A model generated the notes under the pieces. It was not told where the DNA came from. It saw only the letters and a list, made by a program, of their open reading frames with translations, and made no database searches. The translations under genes were made by a program, and so were the position numbers. Of a stretch of 64,000 nt of DNA, positions 1 through 11,305 are shown one piece after another; position 1 is the stretch's first letter, and every line of letters begins with the position of its first letter. The stretch is taken from NCBI RefSeq assembly GCF_022201045.2, contig NC_068560.1:34435001-34499000 (forward strand), in the 5' to 3' direction. This DNA comes from Citrus sinensis. Lineage: Eukaryota > Streptophyta > Magnoliopsida > Sapindales > Rutaceae.

Positions 1-99
1 TTCTTTCCAACTTAAAAATCTTTCAATTTACAATCATTTTCTCACACTTATAATTCTTTTGCGATGAAATGTAATGGTTTCCCCTAAAAGAAAATTGGT

Positions 100-425
100 A
101 CAGCTGCGTATAGATGTTGCTGTAAATGGTACATAAGGTTTAACGAAAATTAGAGTTGTAGTCACTGATCAAGGAAAGTTTAAATTTATGGCGGCATTAA
201 TTTGCAGGAAATTTTGTACTAGTAATGTGGAATTTGTAGAATTAGAAGCGATCTTATGAAGAGTCAAAATGGCTAAAGATGCTGGATTGTAGGTGAATTT
301 AGCGACTTCACAACTGACAAAAATGAAGTTATTATTAAGCATATGCTTAGAGTACTCAACCAAGCTTGTAATTTCCCTTCTTGAACAGCTGGAGTGGCTA
401 GAAGAAGTTTCTGCAGACATTGCAA
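100..425 (+). pseudogene. RNase H-like fragment (possible LINE/RVT_3 remnant)
   Basis: Read with interruptions on the plus strand, this stretch resembles the plant RNase H-like (RVT_3) domain: a VVVTDQGK-like opening strand, an EAIL-like helix further on, and an EWLEEVSADIANML-like tail. There are in-frame stops, so it is not functional. An ORF on the opposite strand covers the same bases but resembles nothing I know. The assignment rests on pattern similarity only. The flank 430-760 is AT-rich with an A-tract near 500, and I see no gene there. Confidence 0.3.
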
Positions 426-1573
426 ATATGTTGTAGCTTCCTTTCTTTGTTAATATAAAATACTCCTTTTACCCTTTTTTTTAATAGTCTCTTTTACGCA
501 AAAAAAAAAAAAAAAAAAACTCTTGTTTTGATATCTCTAATCTTCTCAAACTTTCTCTCTCTATAAAACTAAAAAACTTTAGATTCCCAAAAATAAAAAT
601 AATTCATATAAAAAAGATTGTTGTTTTAAGATTGTGCAAACCAATTGTATATGTGGAATTAAAAAAGAGAGAAAATGGGAGAGAAAAAAATATAAACAGT
701 TAATTCTTTTTTTATTTGTCCTTAAATGTAATTACAATATAATAAGGGTTTTATAAGATCAATTATGGGGTGCCAATAGTCGAACTCTTTTCAAAACTTC
801 TACCCTACAACTTATCAATTGTGACATTCTAAACCCCAATATTCCCCATTCTGAATCTAAAGCTTAAAGCTTTGTTTGTTGAAATTCAGAAGAAATCCAC
901 AATCGACATACCATATGATCTGAAAAAATCAATTGATAAATTAAAGATGAAGCTCTCATACCTCGATGTTTAAGTAATTAGTATTCATGAAGTAGAAGTA
1001 CCGATCAATTAAAAATATTAAATATGATTATATAACAATTGTAGTCTTTTGTTGATTCCAAAAAATTTATCCAAGGTTAACTGCATGATGTGGCAAAAGC
1101 TGAAGCCTAAAGCTGAGCATAAAATTGTGGTTAATCATTTATAGTTTAAACTGGTACACCACTTTAGTGTTTACCTGTAATATTTTTACTATTTAGCAAA
1201 ATTATTATTTAAAAATTATATTTATCACACGTTATGAACTCTTTTTTTTTTGGATCATAACTACAATTTTTTTTTTCATTGCAGTGAGTTTTAAACCACC
1301 TCACTTTAATAGCAAACAGGACCTAAAGTGGGTGTTCAAAATTGTAAACAACTGCTTTTCAATTTTCTTGTTATATAGAGTATTAGTGTGTTACTATATT
1401 GAATTTTAATTTAACACTAAAAATGGTGAAGCCCTAAGATATTATTAGAGAATTCAGAAGGGAGAAAAATATATTTTGATTAATATTTTTTATAAAAAAA
1501 TAGTGGTCTGTGTTGACGAACCCCACAAATTAAATTTAAATTTAAATAATGGTGAATACTACGATGTATTATC

Positions 1574-1580
1574 TATAAAG
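1574..1580 (+). promoter_or_regulatory. TATA box of truncated P450 copy A
   Basis: TATAAAG lies about 60 bp upstream of the ATG at 1639. The same sequence precedes the intact P450 at 13384. The roughly 300 bp upstream are nearly identical in the two copies, so the promoter was duplicated intact. Here it now faces a P450 fragment joined to a terpene synthase. Confidence 0.55.
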
Positions 1581-1638
1581 GTTGTTTGTTAATTAGTTAC
1601 CCCATTGCAATCAATATACCACAAATAACAAGTTGAAC

Positions 1639-2480
1639 ATGGCTTTGCTCATCATATTCCTTGTGTCACTGCCAGTACTCAGTTACTTTCTTTATCTCCT
1701 AAGGAAACGCATAAACAAAGCCAAAACGACAAGTGGTTTATTACCACTAGGGCCTCGAGGTCTTCCCTTAATCGGAAACCTACACCAGCTTGAAAGCACA
1801 AACCTTCATTACCAGCTCTGGAATCTCTCCAAAAAATATGGCCCACTGATGTCGCTACGCCTTGGCCTCGTGCAGACCGTAGTAGTTTCTTCAGTAAAAA
1901 TGGCCAAAGAAGCTCTGAAAACCCATGATGTTGAATTTAGCGGCAGGCCGGCGTTGGTTGGCCAGCAAAAATTAACCTACAATGGCTTAGATGTTGCCTT
2001 TGCCCCGTACAACGACTATTGGAAAGAGATGAGGAAAATATGTGTCACTCATCTTTTTAATGCCAGTAGAGTCCACAATTTTTCGTCCCGTGAGAGAAGA
2101 TGAGGTAACACGTATGATCGAGAAAATTTCATCATTATCATCATCACCAGCAACGACGGTGATTAATCTAAGTGAGTGTTTAATATCACTTACAAATTCG
2201 GTCATATGTATGGTTGCGTTTGGGAAGAAGTTTGAGAACAAAGCTGGCGAAAGAAGCAAGTTCCACTCAATACTTGATGAGACTAGGGTTGTGTTGGGAG
2301 CCTTCTATTTCAAAGATTTTTTTTCCTTTCTTGGGTGGTTTTTTTTATAAGCTCTCGGGAATCACTCGTCATCTCGAAAACAACTTCAAAGAATTTGATG
2401 CATTTTACCAACAACTCATCGAGGAGCATGCAGATCCAAACATACCGAAAGACCAAATACGTGGGGATATAATTGATGTT
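1639..2480 (+). pseudogene. Truncated, frameshifted CYP71-type P450 (copy A)
   Basis: This is a 5' fragment of the gene that is intact at 13449. The start ATG, hydrophobic membrane anchor and proline-rich hinge (here PLGPRG instead of PPGPRG) are followed by a CYP71/CYP83-like sequence. One extra T around 2083-2087, in the HNF/HHF codon region, shifts the frame and gives a stop at 2101. Further extra bases occur in the T-runs near 2320-2348. Homology to the intact gene ends abruptly at ATTGATGTT (about 2480), where the sequence becomes the 5' flank of a terpene synthase. The I-helix, ExxR and heme-cysteine regions are absent, so no P450 activity is possible. The breakpoint shows short microhomology (ATGTT) with the TPS 5' flank at about 25619. 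Confidence 0.93.
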
Positions 2481-2578
2481 CCCATCCTCCATGCAAGCAA
2501 AGTAAGAGCTACAAATAAAATTGCTCACTTCTGGTCCTTTCTTTTTAATCATTAGTAGTATATAAGCTCTTGGCAAAA

Positions 2579-5453
2579 ATGTCTAAGGGCGGGGACATTG
2601 GTCGCCGGACAGCAAATTACCACCCTGACATTTGGGGGGATCGTTTCATCAACTACAATTCTGAAGATGAGGTACAATGTATAATCGGGATTTTTGGTTT
2701 TCTCCAAAAAAAAAAAATATTCAATCAATATATTATGTTAATGTCTGCATTTTAATTGAAAAATAGATACTTCAATGCACTAAAAGATAAAAGAATGTAT
2801 TAACATTTATATACCTAGCCTGTCTGTATCTTCAAAAGAGTAGACATCCATAAAGGGTAATGATATATATATATATATTATAAGCATATGATTATATGTA
2901 GTGAATGCGGAAATGCAGATATATCATGGGGCTCAATCGCAAGAAATTGAAGAACTGAAGGAAGAAGTGAGAAGGGAACTATTGGGCTGTAGTGCTGATT
3001 CTTTAACGCAGCTGAAACTTATTGATGCAATCCTGCGTCTAGGCGTGGGATATCAGTTTGAAAGAGAGTTAGAAGAAGCACTACAGAATCTCTGTGATGC
3101 CTATTCCAATAATTTTTATAATATCGAAGATGATGATCCTTACCACGTTGCACTTCGTTTTCGACTTCTAAGGCAACGTGGATATAAAGTTTCATGTGGT
3201 AAGTTTGTTTAAGTTTAATTAAAGGGCAATTTGATATCATCCAGCTTCTAAGACTTTAAATCTTTAAATCTTTTAACATGCATGTGCATATATGATGAAT
3301 TTGTATAATTTGTAGAACATATGAAGTTGTGGTATCATATCACATAATTATCAACTAATAATCGCTTCCATTTATTTTATATATGAATCAGATATATTCA
3401 ACCAATTTAAAGATGGCAAAGGAAATTTCAAGGAGTCCTTGAAAACCGATGTGTCAGGGATGTTGAGCTTGTACGAAGCAGCTCATCTTGGCGTGCACGG
3501 AGAAGATATTCTCGACGAGGCTATTGCTTTCACGACCACTCACCTTCAATCGTCGATGGCACCAAAAGTGATTCATGCTCTACTGCAGCCCCTGCACAAA
3601 GGCATGCCGAGGCTTGAGGCCAGGTCTTTTATATCTTTCTCCCAAGATCACGAACCTTTGCATAACAAAGCTTTACTGAAGCTTGCGAAGTTGGATTTCA
3701 ACCATGTACAGTCATTGCACAAGATTGAACTTAGCGAAATCTCGAGGTCACCTCCCGATCATATCCTTCATGTTATTTAATTAATAAGAATCTAATGTGC
3801 GTGTCAGTGTGTGTACATTGAGAATACACAAGACGATCAATATATTGTGCTAATTATTTAAATATAACCGCATGCATGCAGGTGGTGGAAGGATTTAAAC
3901 TTCGCTGGGAAGCTACCTTTCGCGAGAGACAGAGTAGTTGAGTCCTACTTTTGGATAGTGGGGGTTTATTTTGAGCCTGAGTATTCACTTGCTAGAAAAT
4001 TACTAGCCAAAATATTCTCTATGACATCCATCATAGATTATATCTACGATGTCTATGCCACTCCTAAAGAGCTCGATCTCTTTACAGCAGCAATTGATAG
4101 GTTTGAATAATATAATATTAATTTGTCACTATCTGGCATTAATCACATGTGGACTGACAATTAATAGTTTGCTTCTTACGCAAAGTATTGAATAATTTTA
4201 TGGGATAATACTCTTTTAGTCCCCAGAGTATAAGATAATTGTCTATCCGGTCCACGTATTTTAATAGATTATCAAAAACATCTTTGTAGTATATCTGTTT
4301 CAGTTAAAATTTACTTAATTATTCTTAACTTTTTATTTTGTTATATTCATGTCATACTTCTTTGAATTTTAAGTTATATCCAACAACTATGGATGAATGA
4401 TTGAGATATTTTAGATATGATTCATGAGTTAGTCTCATACAGTTTTTTAGTAAATCAGATACATTATTTATGCCATAAGTCGTATGGTCAAATCAAGAAT
4501 AAATTTCTGATTCGGGGAAATTACCGGCTTGCTTTTGAGTCTCAGGTGGGATATGAGTTGCATGAACCAACTGCCAGAATACATGCAAATATTTTATGAG
4601 GCATTGTTAGATCTTTACAAAGAAATCGAGGAAGAGTTGGCAACGAAAGGATGGTCATACCGAGTCCACTATGCAAAAGAAGAAGTAAATCCATATTAAT
4701 TGTAAAAGTTAATTAAGGATGTAAAATTTTCCATCAGAATTTTGATCATGACAACATTAATTGATCATTTGTGACATTGAATCCATGGCAGATGAAAATC
4801 CTAGTTCATGGCTACCATGATGAATCTAAATGGTTCCACAACAATTACGTTCCTACAATGGAGGAGTACATGCGAGTGTCCCTAGTAACCTCTGCTTACT
4901 CTATGCTTACAGCAGCATATTTTCTTGGCATGGATAGTGTCGTGACAAAGGAGGCCTTTGATTGGGTGTCTGAAAAACCTAGGATTATTAGAGCTTCAAC
5001 TATAATTGGAAGACTCGTGAATGACATCAAATCACATAAGGTACGTATATGTTACGTACATGCATGTGCTTATCAATTATTTATCACTTTAGAATTTAGA
5101 TACACGTTAATTAACATACGTGTTGTGGTTACTTGCATGTACAGTTCGAGCAAGAAAGAGGTCACCCGGCTTCGGCTATCGAGTACTACATGAAGGAGAA
5201 GGAGCGCGAAGGCGTGAGTGTGACAGAGCAAGAGGTGCATGAAGAGTTATATAAGAAAGTTGGTGATGCATGGAAGGATATAAATGAAGAATTTCTCATG
5301 CCTACCGAAGTGCCAAGGGCTCTCCTTATGCGAGTTCTAAATCTATCAAGAGTAATTGATATCATCTACAAGGAGGCCGATGACTACACCCATGTTGGCC
5401 AAGTGATGAAAGATAATATTGCATCCGTGCTCATACATCCGGTTGCTATTTAA
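2579..5453 (+). CDS. Sesquiterpene synthase, TPS-a type, copy A (DYxxD variant)
   Basis: Seven exons are deduced: 2579-2671, 2919-3198, 3392-3746, 3882-4100, 4546-4684, 4792-5040 and 5145-5453. They total 1644 nt, or 547 aa, the usual length for a cytosolic TPS-a enzyme that cyclises farnesyl diphosphate. No plastid transit peptide precedes the RRx8W motif (residues 9-19). The RDR motif and an NDxxSxxxE motif (N439 to E447) are present. The first metal-binding motif reads DYIYD instead of DDIYD, because codon 296 is TAT at 4039-4041; copy B has GAT. Loss of this Asp usually cripples or changes TPS activity, so the protein may be inactive or altered although the frame is open. The native TPS promoter has been replaced by the P450 fragment just upstream. 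All splice sites equal those of copy B. Confidence 0.88.
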
Positions 5454-5807
5454 GAATAATCTCGGGCCTGCCAGAACCCGAATCGCACTCCATACCACAA
5501 TGTGTGTAAAAAATAAGTGGCCCAGTCAAGAATAAAACTTTATCATCTGTTTTTATTTGAAGATTGCTACTGCTATCATGAATAATCGACAATTGAGTTT
5601 GCAGGTTTTTTTTTTTTTTTTTTATAGTCTAAAGGTGTTAATTTATTTAGTTTTTATAAGCTATCCCTTAAAAAAAAATTGTTGTAAGCTAACCCAAAAT
5701 ATTGTTAAATTAAAGCCAAAATTAAACTTAAAATTTCAGTAGCCATCAATTGACAAAGTAGGTGGTGAAGTTTGCGATTTTAATATAAACACAACATCGG
5801 CCTAACA
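5454..5807. other. 3' flank of TPS copy A
   Basis: This is transcribed or flanking sequence homologous to 29266-29610 of copy B, with T-runs and AT-rich stretches. I see no gene in it. Confidence 0.6.
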
Positions 5808-6332
5808 ATATTATTCATATGTCTCCATCTCCTAATTACGTGAAGGAATCCCTGTCACCTCTCTGAAAAATAATAAAGGATTTCTGATTGTCTTCAATTC
5901 TTAAGTAAATATTTTTAATTTTTGATTTTTGATTTTAATTATATTAAAATAAAAAAATTTAAATAAAAGTAGAGTTAAACAGCTGCTGGCTACTGTAACT
6001 TTTGTTTTATTAGATAAAACTTTAAAATATTTAATGAATATTATGATAAAAAAATTTGCGCCAATAAGAATGTCCTAGTTAGATATTTAAGACTATAATT
6101 AATTAAGACCAAAAGTTTAATAATATAATCATTTTAATATTTGTTAGCTATACCAATATTTAATATTTTATAAATAATAATTTTATTATTTATCTACTCA
6201 TCTTATCCCTTACCCAAATAAAAAATTAAGTAAAAAATCATTCCCGTTCCTTTTTTAAATAATAAATTATATTATATATGAAATGAGAAAATCCCAAGAA
6301 TCCCCGTCCTTGGGACTTCCGCCATCCCAACA
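5808..6332. other. Copy-A-specific insertion, about 525 bp
   Basis: Copy B runs directly from CGGCCTAACA to CCCTGCCTTAGCC at about 29605-29620. In copy A the same junction is split by about 525 bp of AT-rich DNA, bordered by CTAACA on the left and CCAACA on the right. No terminal inverted repeat or coding region is evident, so the element type is unknown. Confidence 0.55.
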
Positions 6333-6604
6333 TCCTGCCTTAGCCTCGGCCCAAAGACACAATCAGGGGCCAGCGGTGCAGGTTGGGTTTAAGCCGAGGA
6401 TGTGGTCCAGGCCCACGCGGCATCAACCCAACAGTTCGGTGCATTTTATGATTTTATCCCTTAAATACAGTTTTAAAAACTTGTGCCTCTACAGATTACA
6501 ATTGGACAATGTTGCCCTACACGTTTTCCTATTCTGAATCCAAGCTTGTTATGGTTCCGTGTGGAATTCAGAAAACCTCCAGAATCGAAATCACCTGCAC
6601 TCAC

Positions 6605-6870
6605 CAATTTTCATTTTCAATCCAAACAATATCTTAAATAAATTGTAAAATATAATCATAATTGGAAGAAAAAAAAAGTCAGAAATCTCGTGTGGACAGT
6701 GCCGCTCATGGCACCATTAAACGCAATGGTTCCGAAGCGAGCAATTTTCATTTTCAATCCAAACAATATCTTAGATAAATTGTAAAATATAATCATAATT
6801 GGAAGAAAAAAAAAAGCCAGAAATCTCGTGTGGACAGTGCCGCTCATGGCACCATTAAACGCAATGGTGC
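6605..6870 (+). repeat. 137-bp tandem duplication specific to copy A
   Basis: Two adjacent units starting at about 6605 and 6742 carry the same sequence, from the ATTTTCATTTTC block to ACGCAATGGT. Copy B has one unit (about 29908-30035), so this is a local tandem duplication after the segmental event. It lies in the RPL3 upstream region. Confidence 0.85.
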
Positions 6871-7070
6871 AGCGTTCGCACGATAATATCATCATTCTCT
6901 TTCTCTAAAATTGAAATAAAGAAAAACAAAGAAGTTAAACCTCAAAAAATTTTCGTAACCCTTGAGCTCCATTAGAAAATCTCTTCAGCCAAGCAGAACT
7001 ATCAAAGGAATTGGCCATTTTACAGGGCGCTTGGCTGGTTGCCCTAATTTCAACAGCCCGATCGTCTCGA

Positions 7071-7755
7071 TTAGGGGTGTCAAAAAAACCCGTCCGGACC
7101 AGACTTGGGCAATCCGGTCCAGACAAAACCCAGACCGCATACACAAAAAATCGGACCCGGATTTGAAATTCTCAAACCCGGACATTTTCGGGCCCAGGTC
7201 CGGGCTCAACACCAAAAACTCGAAACCCGAACCCAGTTTCTTAATAAATTATATATAAATATATAATTATGAATTAATGATATGATGGATGTTATTTAGA
7301 TTTATTGTGTTGTTGAATTTAATTTAATTTTTTTTATATAGATTGAATGAGTTTAGGTTAGAAATTAGATGAATTTAGGTATTAGAAGTAGATTGAAACA
7401 ATTTTTATTTATTAATTGTGTAAAATTTGCATTGTTAGTATGTTATATATTTGTATTTGACTATTTTCTTTCTTAAAACTTGAGATTGAATGAGTTTATT
7501 TGACTATTTTCTTTGTTTAAAATTTGCATTGTTAGAGAAATGAAAGAAAAAATTAAAGAAAAAAATTGAATTTGACACATGCGGGCTTAGAAACCCGGAT
7601 CAAAAACTCGGGCTCAGGGGGTGCCGGACTTGAGCCCGGACAACACCCGGAAAAACTGAATTTTTAATCCGGGTGCGGTCTTAAGTTTCACTCATCCGGT
7701 CCGGTCCCGGGCAACACCAAAACCCAGACTGGACCCGAATTTTGCCAAGCATATT
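7071..7755. mobile_element. hAT-like MITE in RPL3 upstream region, copy A
   Basis: A stretch of about 685 bp rich in GGGTC/CCCGG motifs interrupts the RPL3 upstream region of copy A. Copy B has the uninterrupted site (GTCTCGATAGGGGTCGG, about 30230). The left end begins TAGGGGTGTCAAAA. The right end, reverse complemented, begins TTGGCAAAATTCGGG, so the terminal repeats are imperfect. Flanks resembling CTCGAT and CTTGAT suggest a decayed target duplication. No transposase is encoded. Exact ends are uncertain by several bases. Confidence 0.6.
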
Positions 7756-8059
7756 CTTGATGGGGTGAGGGAATAAATGAAACGACGTCGTTAAATAAAT
7801 ATTATGTGTTCACGTTGTCCTTTGGCGTGCAAACCCAAATTGAAGCCCAAGACGTATTTTATACTCAATTGCTAAAAAGTCCCCGTTTCAGAAATTAATA
7901 TTACAAAAGAGCCCCCAACCTGGTCAAACTCCCATTAACCCAGCCTGCCAACAAGTCCCAATGTGTAAAATAAATTTAATATCCGGGTAATCGTGTCAAT
8001 TTGGTAAAGGTAGTGGGTAGAAAAGTGCAAATTTAATTGTTATTTAAACGAATACCTAG

Positions 8060-8067
8060 TAGGGTTT
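8060..8067 (-). promoter_or_regulatory. Telo-box of duplicated RPL3 promoter (copy A)
   Basis: TAGGGTTT (AAACCCTA on the minus strand) is the telo-box typical of plant ribosomal protein promoters. It is also present in the active copy at 30551. Confidence 0.5.
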
Positions 8068-8482
8068 AGCCTTCCAGCTCTAGAGCACAACGAGTCAGTC
8101 GCCGCAGCAGCTCAGGTTCCCTCTCTGCCCTCTCAGTCTATCTTCTGCAAATGTTTGGTTACTGAGAATGTGAAGGAAAAGAAAAAAAAATGATTTTCTC
8201 GGTAACCAAATATCGATTAAAAACTATTACAAGATATGATTACGTGTATGTACATTTGTAGTTTTCATATATATTGTTCTCAAACAACTATGAAACTGTT
8301 AGCTTTTAATATTGTTCGCTCGAGTTAGCGATCAGCGTTTGCCTGATCTGTGGTTCTGTGTTTCGTATGGCCATTCATAATGTTTAGGCCATTGTTATTG
8401 CGTGAGTTGAGATCATTTTATTTGGATAAGAGATATTAGGAAATTAATATTTTTGTTATTGTTATATTTGCAGAGGAGGAGA

Positions 8483-8885
8483 ATGTCTCACAGGAAGTAG
8501 CATATTATTTGCAACAAACTCTTCAGTATTTCTTTGCAAATATTTTGGTTTCAAACAATTAATTCGTTGATGTAATTTTTTTTTCCTTTTCAGTAGTGTT
8601 ATATTTGGATTGTGCAATATTTTGTATCAAATTCGACTACAATCTTTGAGTTCTTACAGGAATTTATTATCCATGATCTTGTAATATTAGGTGAAGCATG
8701 TATTTTTGTCGTTGAAAATTCTTATCTTAACAATATTTGCTTCTTTTCACCTTTAGAGCTTCACAAGAAGGAGACCTGTGAGGCTGTTACCATTATTGAA
8801 GCCCCTCCAATGGTGGTGGTTGGAGTTGTGGGATATGTGAAGACACCTCGTGGTCGTGGTCTTCGCTCTTTGAACACTGAGCGAG
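8483..8885 (+). pseudogene. Truncated RPL3 (uL3) pseudogene
   Basis: The promoter, 5' UTR intron and first codons (MSHRK) match the intact RPL3 at 30973. After about 8497 the rest of exon 1 and all of exon 2 are missing, and the sequence jumps to intron 2. A second small deletion follows at about 8513. Exon 3 starts at about 8757 ([17 protein letters not shown]) and contains a small insertion giving PRGRGLRS where the intact gene has PRGLRS. Homology stops at about 8880 after SLNT. A stop follows in unrelated sequence. The fragment cannot make a functional ribosomal protein, though its promoter may still be active. Confidence 0.93.
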
Positions 8886-9055
8886 CTTGTTTTTAAGTTA
8901 TAGAGGCATAGAGCGAGTGAATGGATAAGGTCCGTCTGATGGATGCCACGAGGGATAATATCTGCGGCGGGCGGTTAGTTGAGACCTTAACGGTTTTGTA
9001 CGTGACTTGTTCATCTTCCGACTCTCACTGTCTGATTTAATAATAAAGTTAATTA

Positions 9056-9438
9056 GGGTCCGTTTGAAATTATTTTTAGAGAGGTTTAAAAATAATTTTA
9101 AAAAATTAAAATTTAATTTTAACATTTAATTATTTTTTTATAAATTACTTTTGAAAAACTCGTGTTATTCTATATTAGATTTTAAAAAACATGAATAGAG
9201 TAGTTTTTGAAAATCTAATTTTAAAAATTAGTTTTATATCTGATAAAATTTTGTATACATTATTACATCCTCATATATATTACAAAAATTTAAAATTGTC
9301 TTTATTAATTAAGAAATAAAATGATTAACTTTAAATAAATTGTTATTACCATCAATGATATTGAGATAATAAAATAAAAATAAAATTAATAATATAAAAT
9401 ATTTATTTTAATTACCTATTATTATATATACACAATAA

Positions 9439-9477
<39 letters not shown>

Positions 9478-9706
9478 TATAAATGTATAAATAAATTTCA
9501 ATCAATATTATTTCAAATTCGTAGTTCAATAGTAAGATTTACTAAATATATATGAATATTTCTAAAACAATTGTTTTAAAATTCACAGTATTTTTAAAAA
9601 TAAAATTTATCAAATGTTTAATTAATTATATTTATAATTAATTATTTTTATAGTACAGTTAACCACCGTAATTATTTTTAAAGCTACATAATTATTAAAT
9701 TGGCCC
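9056..9706. mobile_element. Possible AT-rich MITE with TTAATTA flanks
   Basis: The AT-rich stretch begins GGGTCCGTTTG. Its right end, reverse complemented, begins GGGCCAATTTA. Both sides carry TTAATTA, a possible 7-bp target duplication. An (AT)n microsatellite lies at about 9448-9474. There is no coding capacity. TTAATTA is low-complexity in this context, so the call is tentative. It sits just after the end of copy A. Confidence 0.35.
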
Positions 9707-10013
9707 TTAATTAAATAAATACATTATAATTCATTTTATTAGGAGTTAAAACTTAATTTTAAGCTGTTAGTATAAAATAACCTCCAATGAACCAAAATAT
9801 ATGTTCCAAATTAGGAGCTAAAACTTTCCATTTTAAGCTAAACAAAAACCGGCCTAAAAGCCCGCCTTAGCCTTAGCCTTAGCCTAAGCCCAACTTGGGT
9901 TGCAAAACCCAGGCTTTGGTCTGGCCCAAGTGGTATGGACCCAACATTTTCGTGCATTTCGTGATTTTATCCCTTAAATAATATTTTTCAAAACTTCTAC
10001 CCAACAGCTTATC

Positions 10014-10298
10014 TAGAGCTAGCAAAACGGGTCATCGGGTCGTGTTCGTGTCGTGTCAAATTTAGGTCGACCCAAATCCGACCCATTTAATAATCGTGTC
10101 AAAATATTGAGACCCAAACCCGACACGGAAAAATAATCGGGTTACCCAATAACCCGTTTAATATCTATATATTGAATAAAAATTACATCAAATATTTACA
10201 TACTATCATACATACGTATGTACATACATACATACATAATTTATCGATATTATAAAATATACATATCTACCAATATATTACACATTTACACTATTGAG

Positions 10299-10330
<32 letters not shown>

Positions 10331-10714
10331 ATATTATATATCAATATTATAAAATATACATGTCTATCAATTTTTACACATTTACACTATTGAAGCTCTA
10401 AATTTATTTAAAATTTTATAAATAAAACACAGTGTTTATATTCACCTTTTTAAAGAATAAAAAAAAAGAAAATCATCTCTAATATTTGAGTTTTAATGAT
10501 AAGAATATGTAAATTATTTTAAAATAGAAAATATAATCGGGTCATTGATCGGGTAAATGGGTCAAGAATTTTAACCCAAACCCGACACGGAAAAAAATCG
10601 TGTTGACCCGGACCGACCCATTTAATAATCGTGTTAAATTTGGCGACCCATACCCATTTATTTATGTCGTGTTTGTGTCGGGTAATTGGGTCGTGTCAAA
10701 TTTTGCCAGCTCTA
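10014..10714. mobile_element. hAT-type MITE with perfect 8-bp TSD
   Basis: Terminal inverted repeats TAGAGCTAGCAAAA and, reverse complemented from the right end, TAGAGCTGGCAAAA enclose about 700 bp rich in GGGTC and GACCC. AGCTTATC is repeated exactly on both sides (10006-10013 and 10715-10722), the 8-bp duplication typical of hAT insertion. The orthologous site in copy A (about 801-820) is empty and has one CTTATC, which confirms insertion after the segmental duplication. No transposase is encoded. Confidence 0.92.
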
Positions 10715-10972
10715 AGCTTATCAAGTGTGATATTCTAAACCCTGATATTCCCTATTCTGAATTTAAAGCTTAAAGCTCTGTTTGTTGAAATTCAGAAGAA
10801 TTCCACAATAAAAAATAACAGAAGCTGAATTTAAAGCTTATCAATTGTAATTTATCTTTGATTGATAAATTAAAGATGAAGTTGTCATACCTCGTTGTTT
10901 AATTAATTAGTGTTTATGAAGTAGAAGTACCAATTAATTAAAAATATTTAAATATGATCATATAACAATTGT

Positions 10973-11305
10973 AGTCTTTTGTTGATTCCAAAAAAAATAT
11001 CCAGGGATAACTGCATGACATGGCAAAGGCTGAAGACTAAAGCTGAGGCCGTGTTTAATATTATGGTTAAGCATTTGTAGTTTAAAAGAGTAGACACTTT
11101 AGTGTTTACCTATAATATTTTTACTATTCCGCAAAATTATTATTTGAAAAACTATATTTATCACACACTATGAACTCTTTTCTTTTTTTTTTCTTTTTTT
11201 TTTGTCGTAACTACAATTTTTTTTTTTCATAGCAGTGAGTTTTGGGTGTTCAAAATTGTAAACAACTGTTTTTCAATTTTCTTGTTATATAGAGTATTAG
11301 TTTAT
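10973..11305 (+). repeat. P450-upstream repeat X, first copy
   Basis: About 330 bp starting TAGTCTTTTGTTGATTCC recur at 12872-13200 and, in copy A, once at about 1045-1385. The duplicate flanks repeat Y, so the P450 5' region was partly duplicated around an inserted block. Confidence 0.9.

Larger units (their letters stand above)
760..8880 (+). repeat. Segmental duplication copy A (P450-TPS-RPL3 module)
   Basis: This block is a direct repeat of parts of 9960-31925. The P450 upstream region (about 790-1638) matches 10740-11300 and 13100-13448. The P450 5' half matches 13449-14289. The TPS with its introns matches 25620-29265. The TPS-RPL3 spacer matches 29590-30550, and the RPL3 5' part matches 30551-31920. 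Copy A lacks the P450 3' half and everything between P450 and TPS. It stops inside RPL3 exon 3 at about 8880. Confidence 0.93.

Noticed and set aside
1633..1638. Start of the P450 at the in-frame TTG six bases before the ATG
   Set aside because: Plant translation starts at ATG; 1639 (and 13449) gives the normal membrane-anchor N-terminus.
2579..5453. Calling TPS copy A a pseudogene
   Set aside because: All seven exons, splice sites and 547 codons are intact; only the DDxxD change argues against activity, so it is listed as a CDS with that caveat.
6962..7258. ORFs rich in Pro/Arg/Ser at 6935-7258
   Set aside because: They cross the left border of the MITE at 7071 and reflect its CCCGG-rich composition.
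9448..9474. (AT)n run as an origin or telomere-like signal
   Set aside because: It is a simple microsatellite in AT-rich DNA; there is no further evidence.
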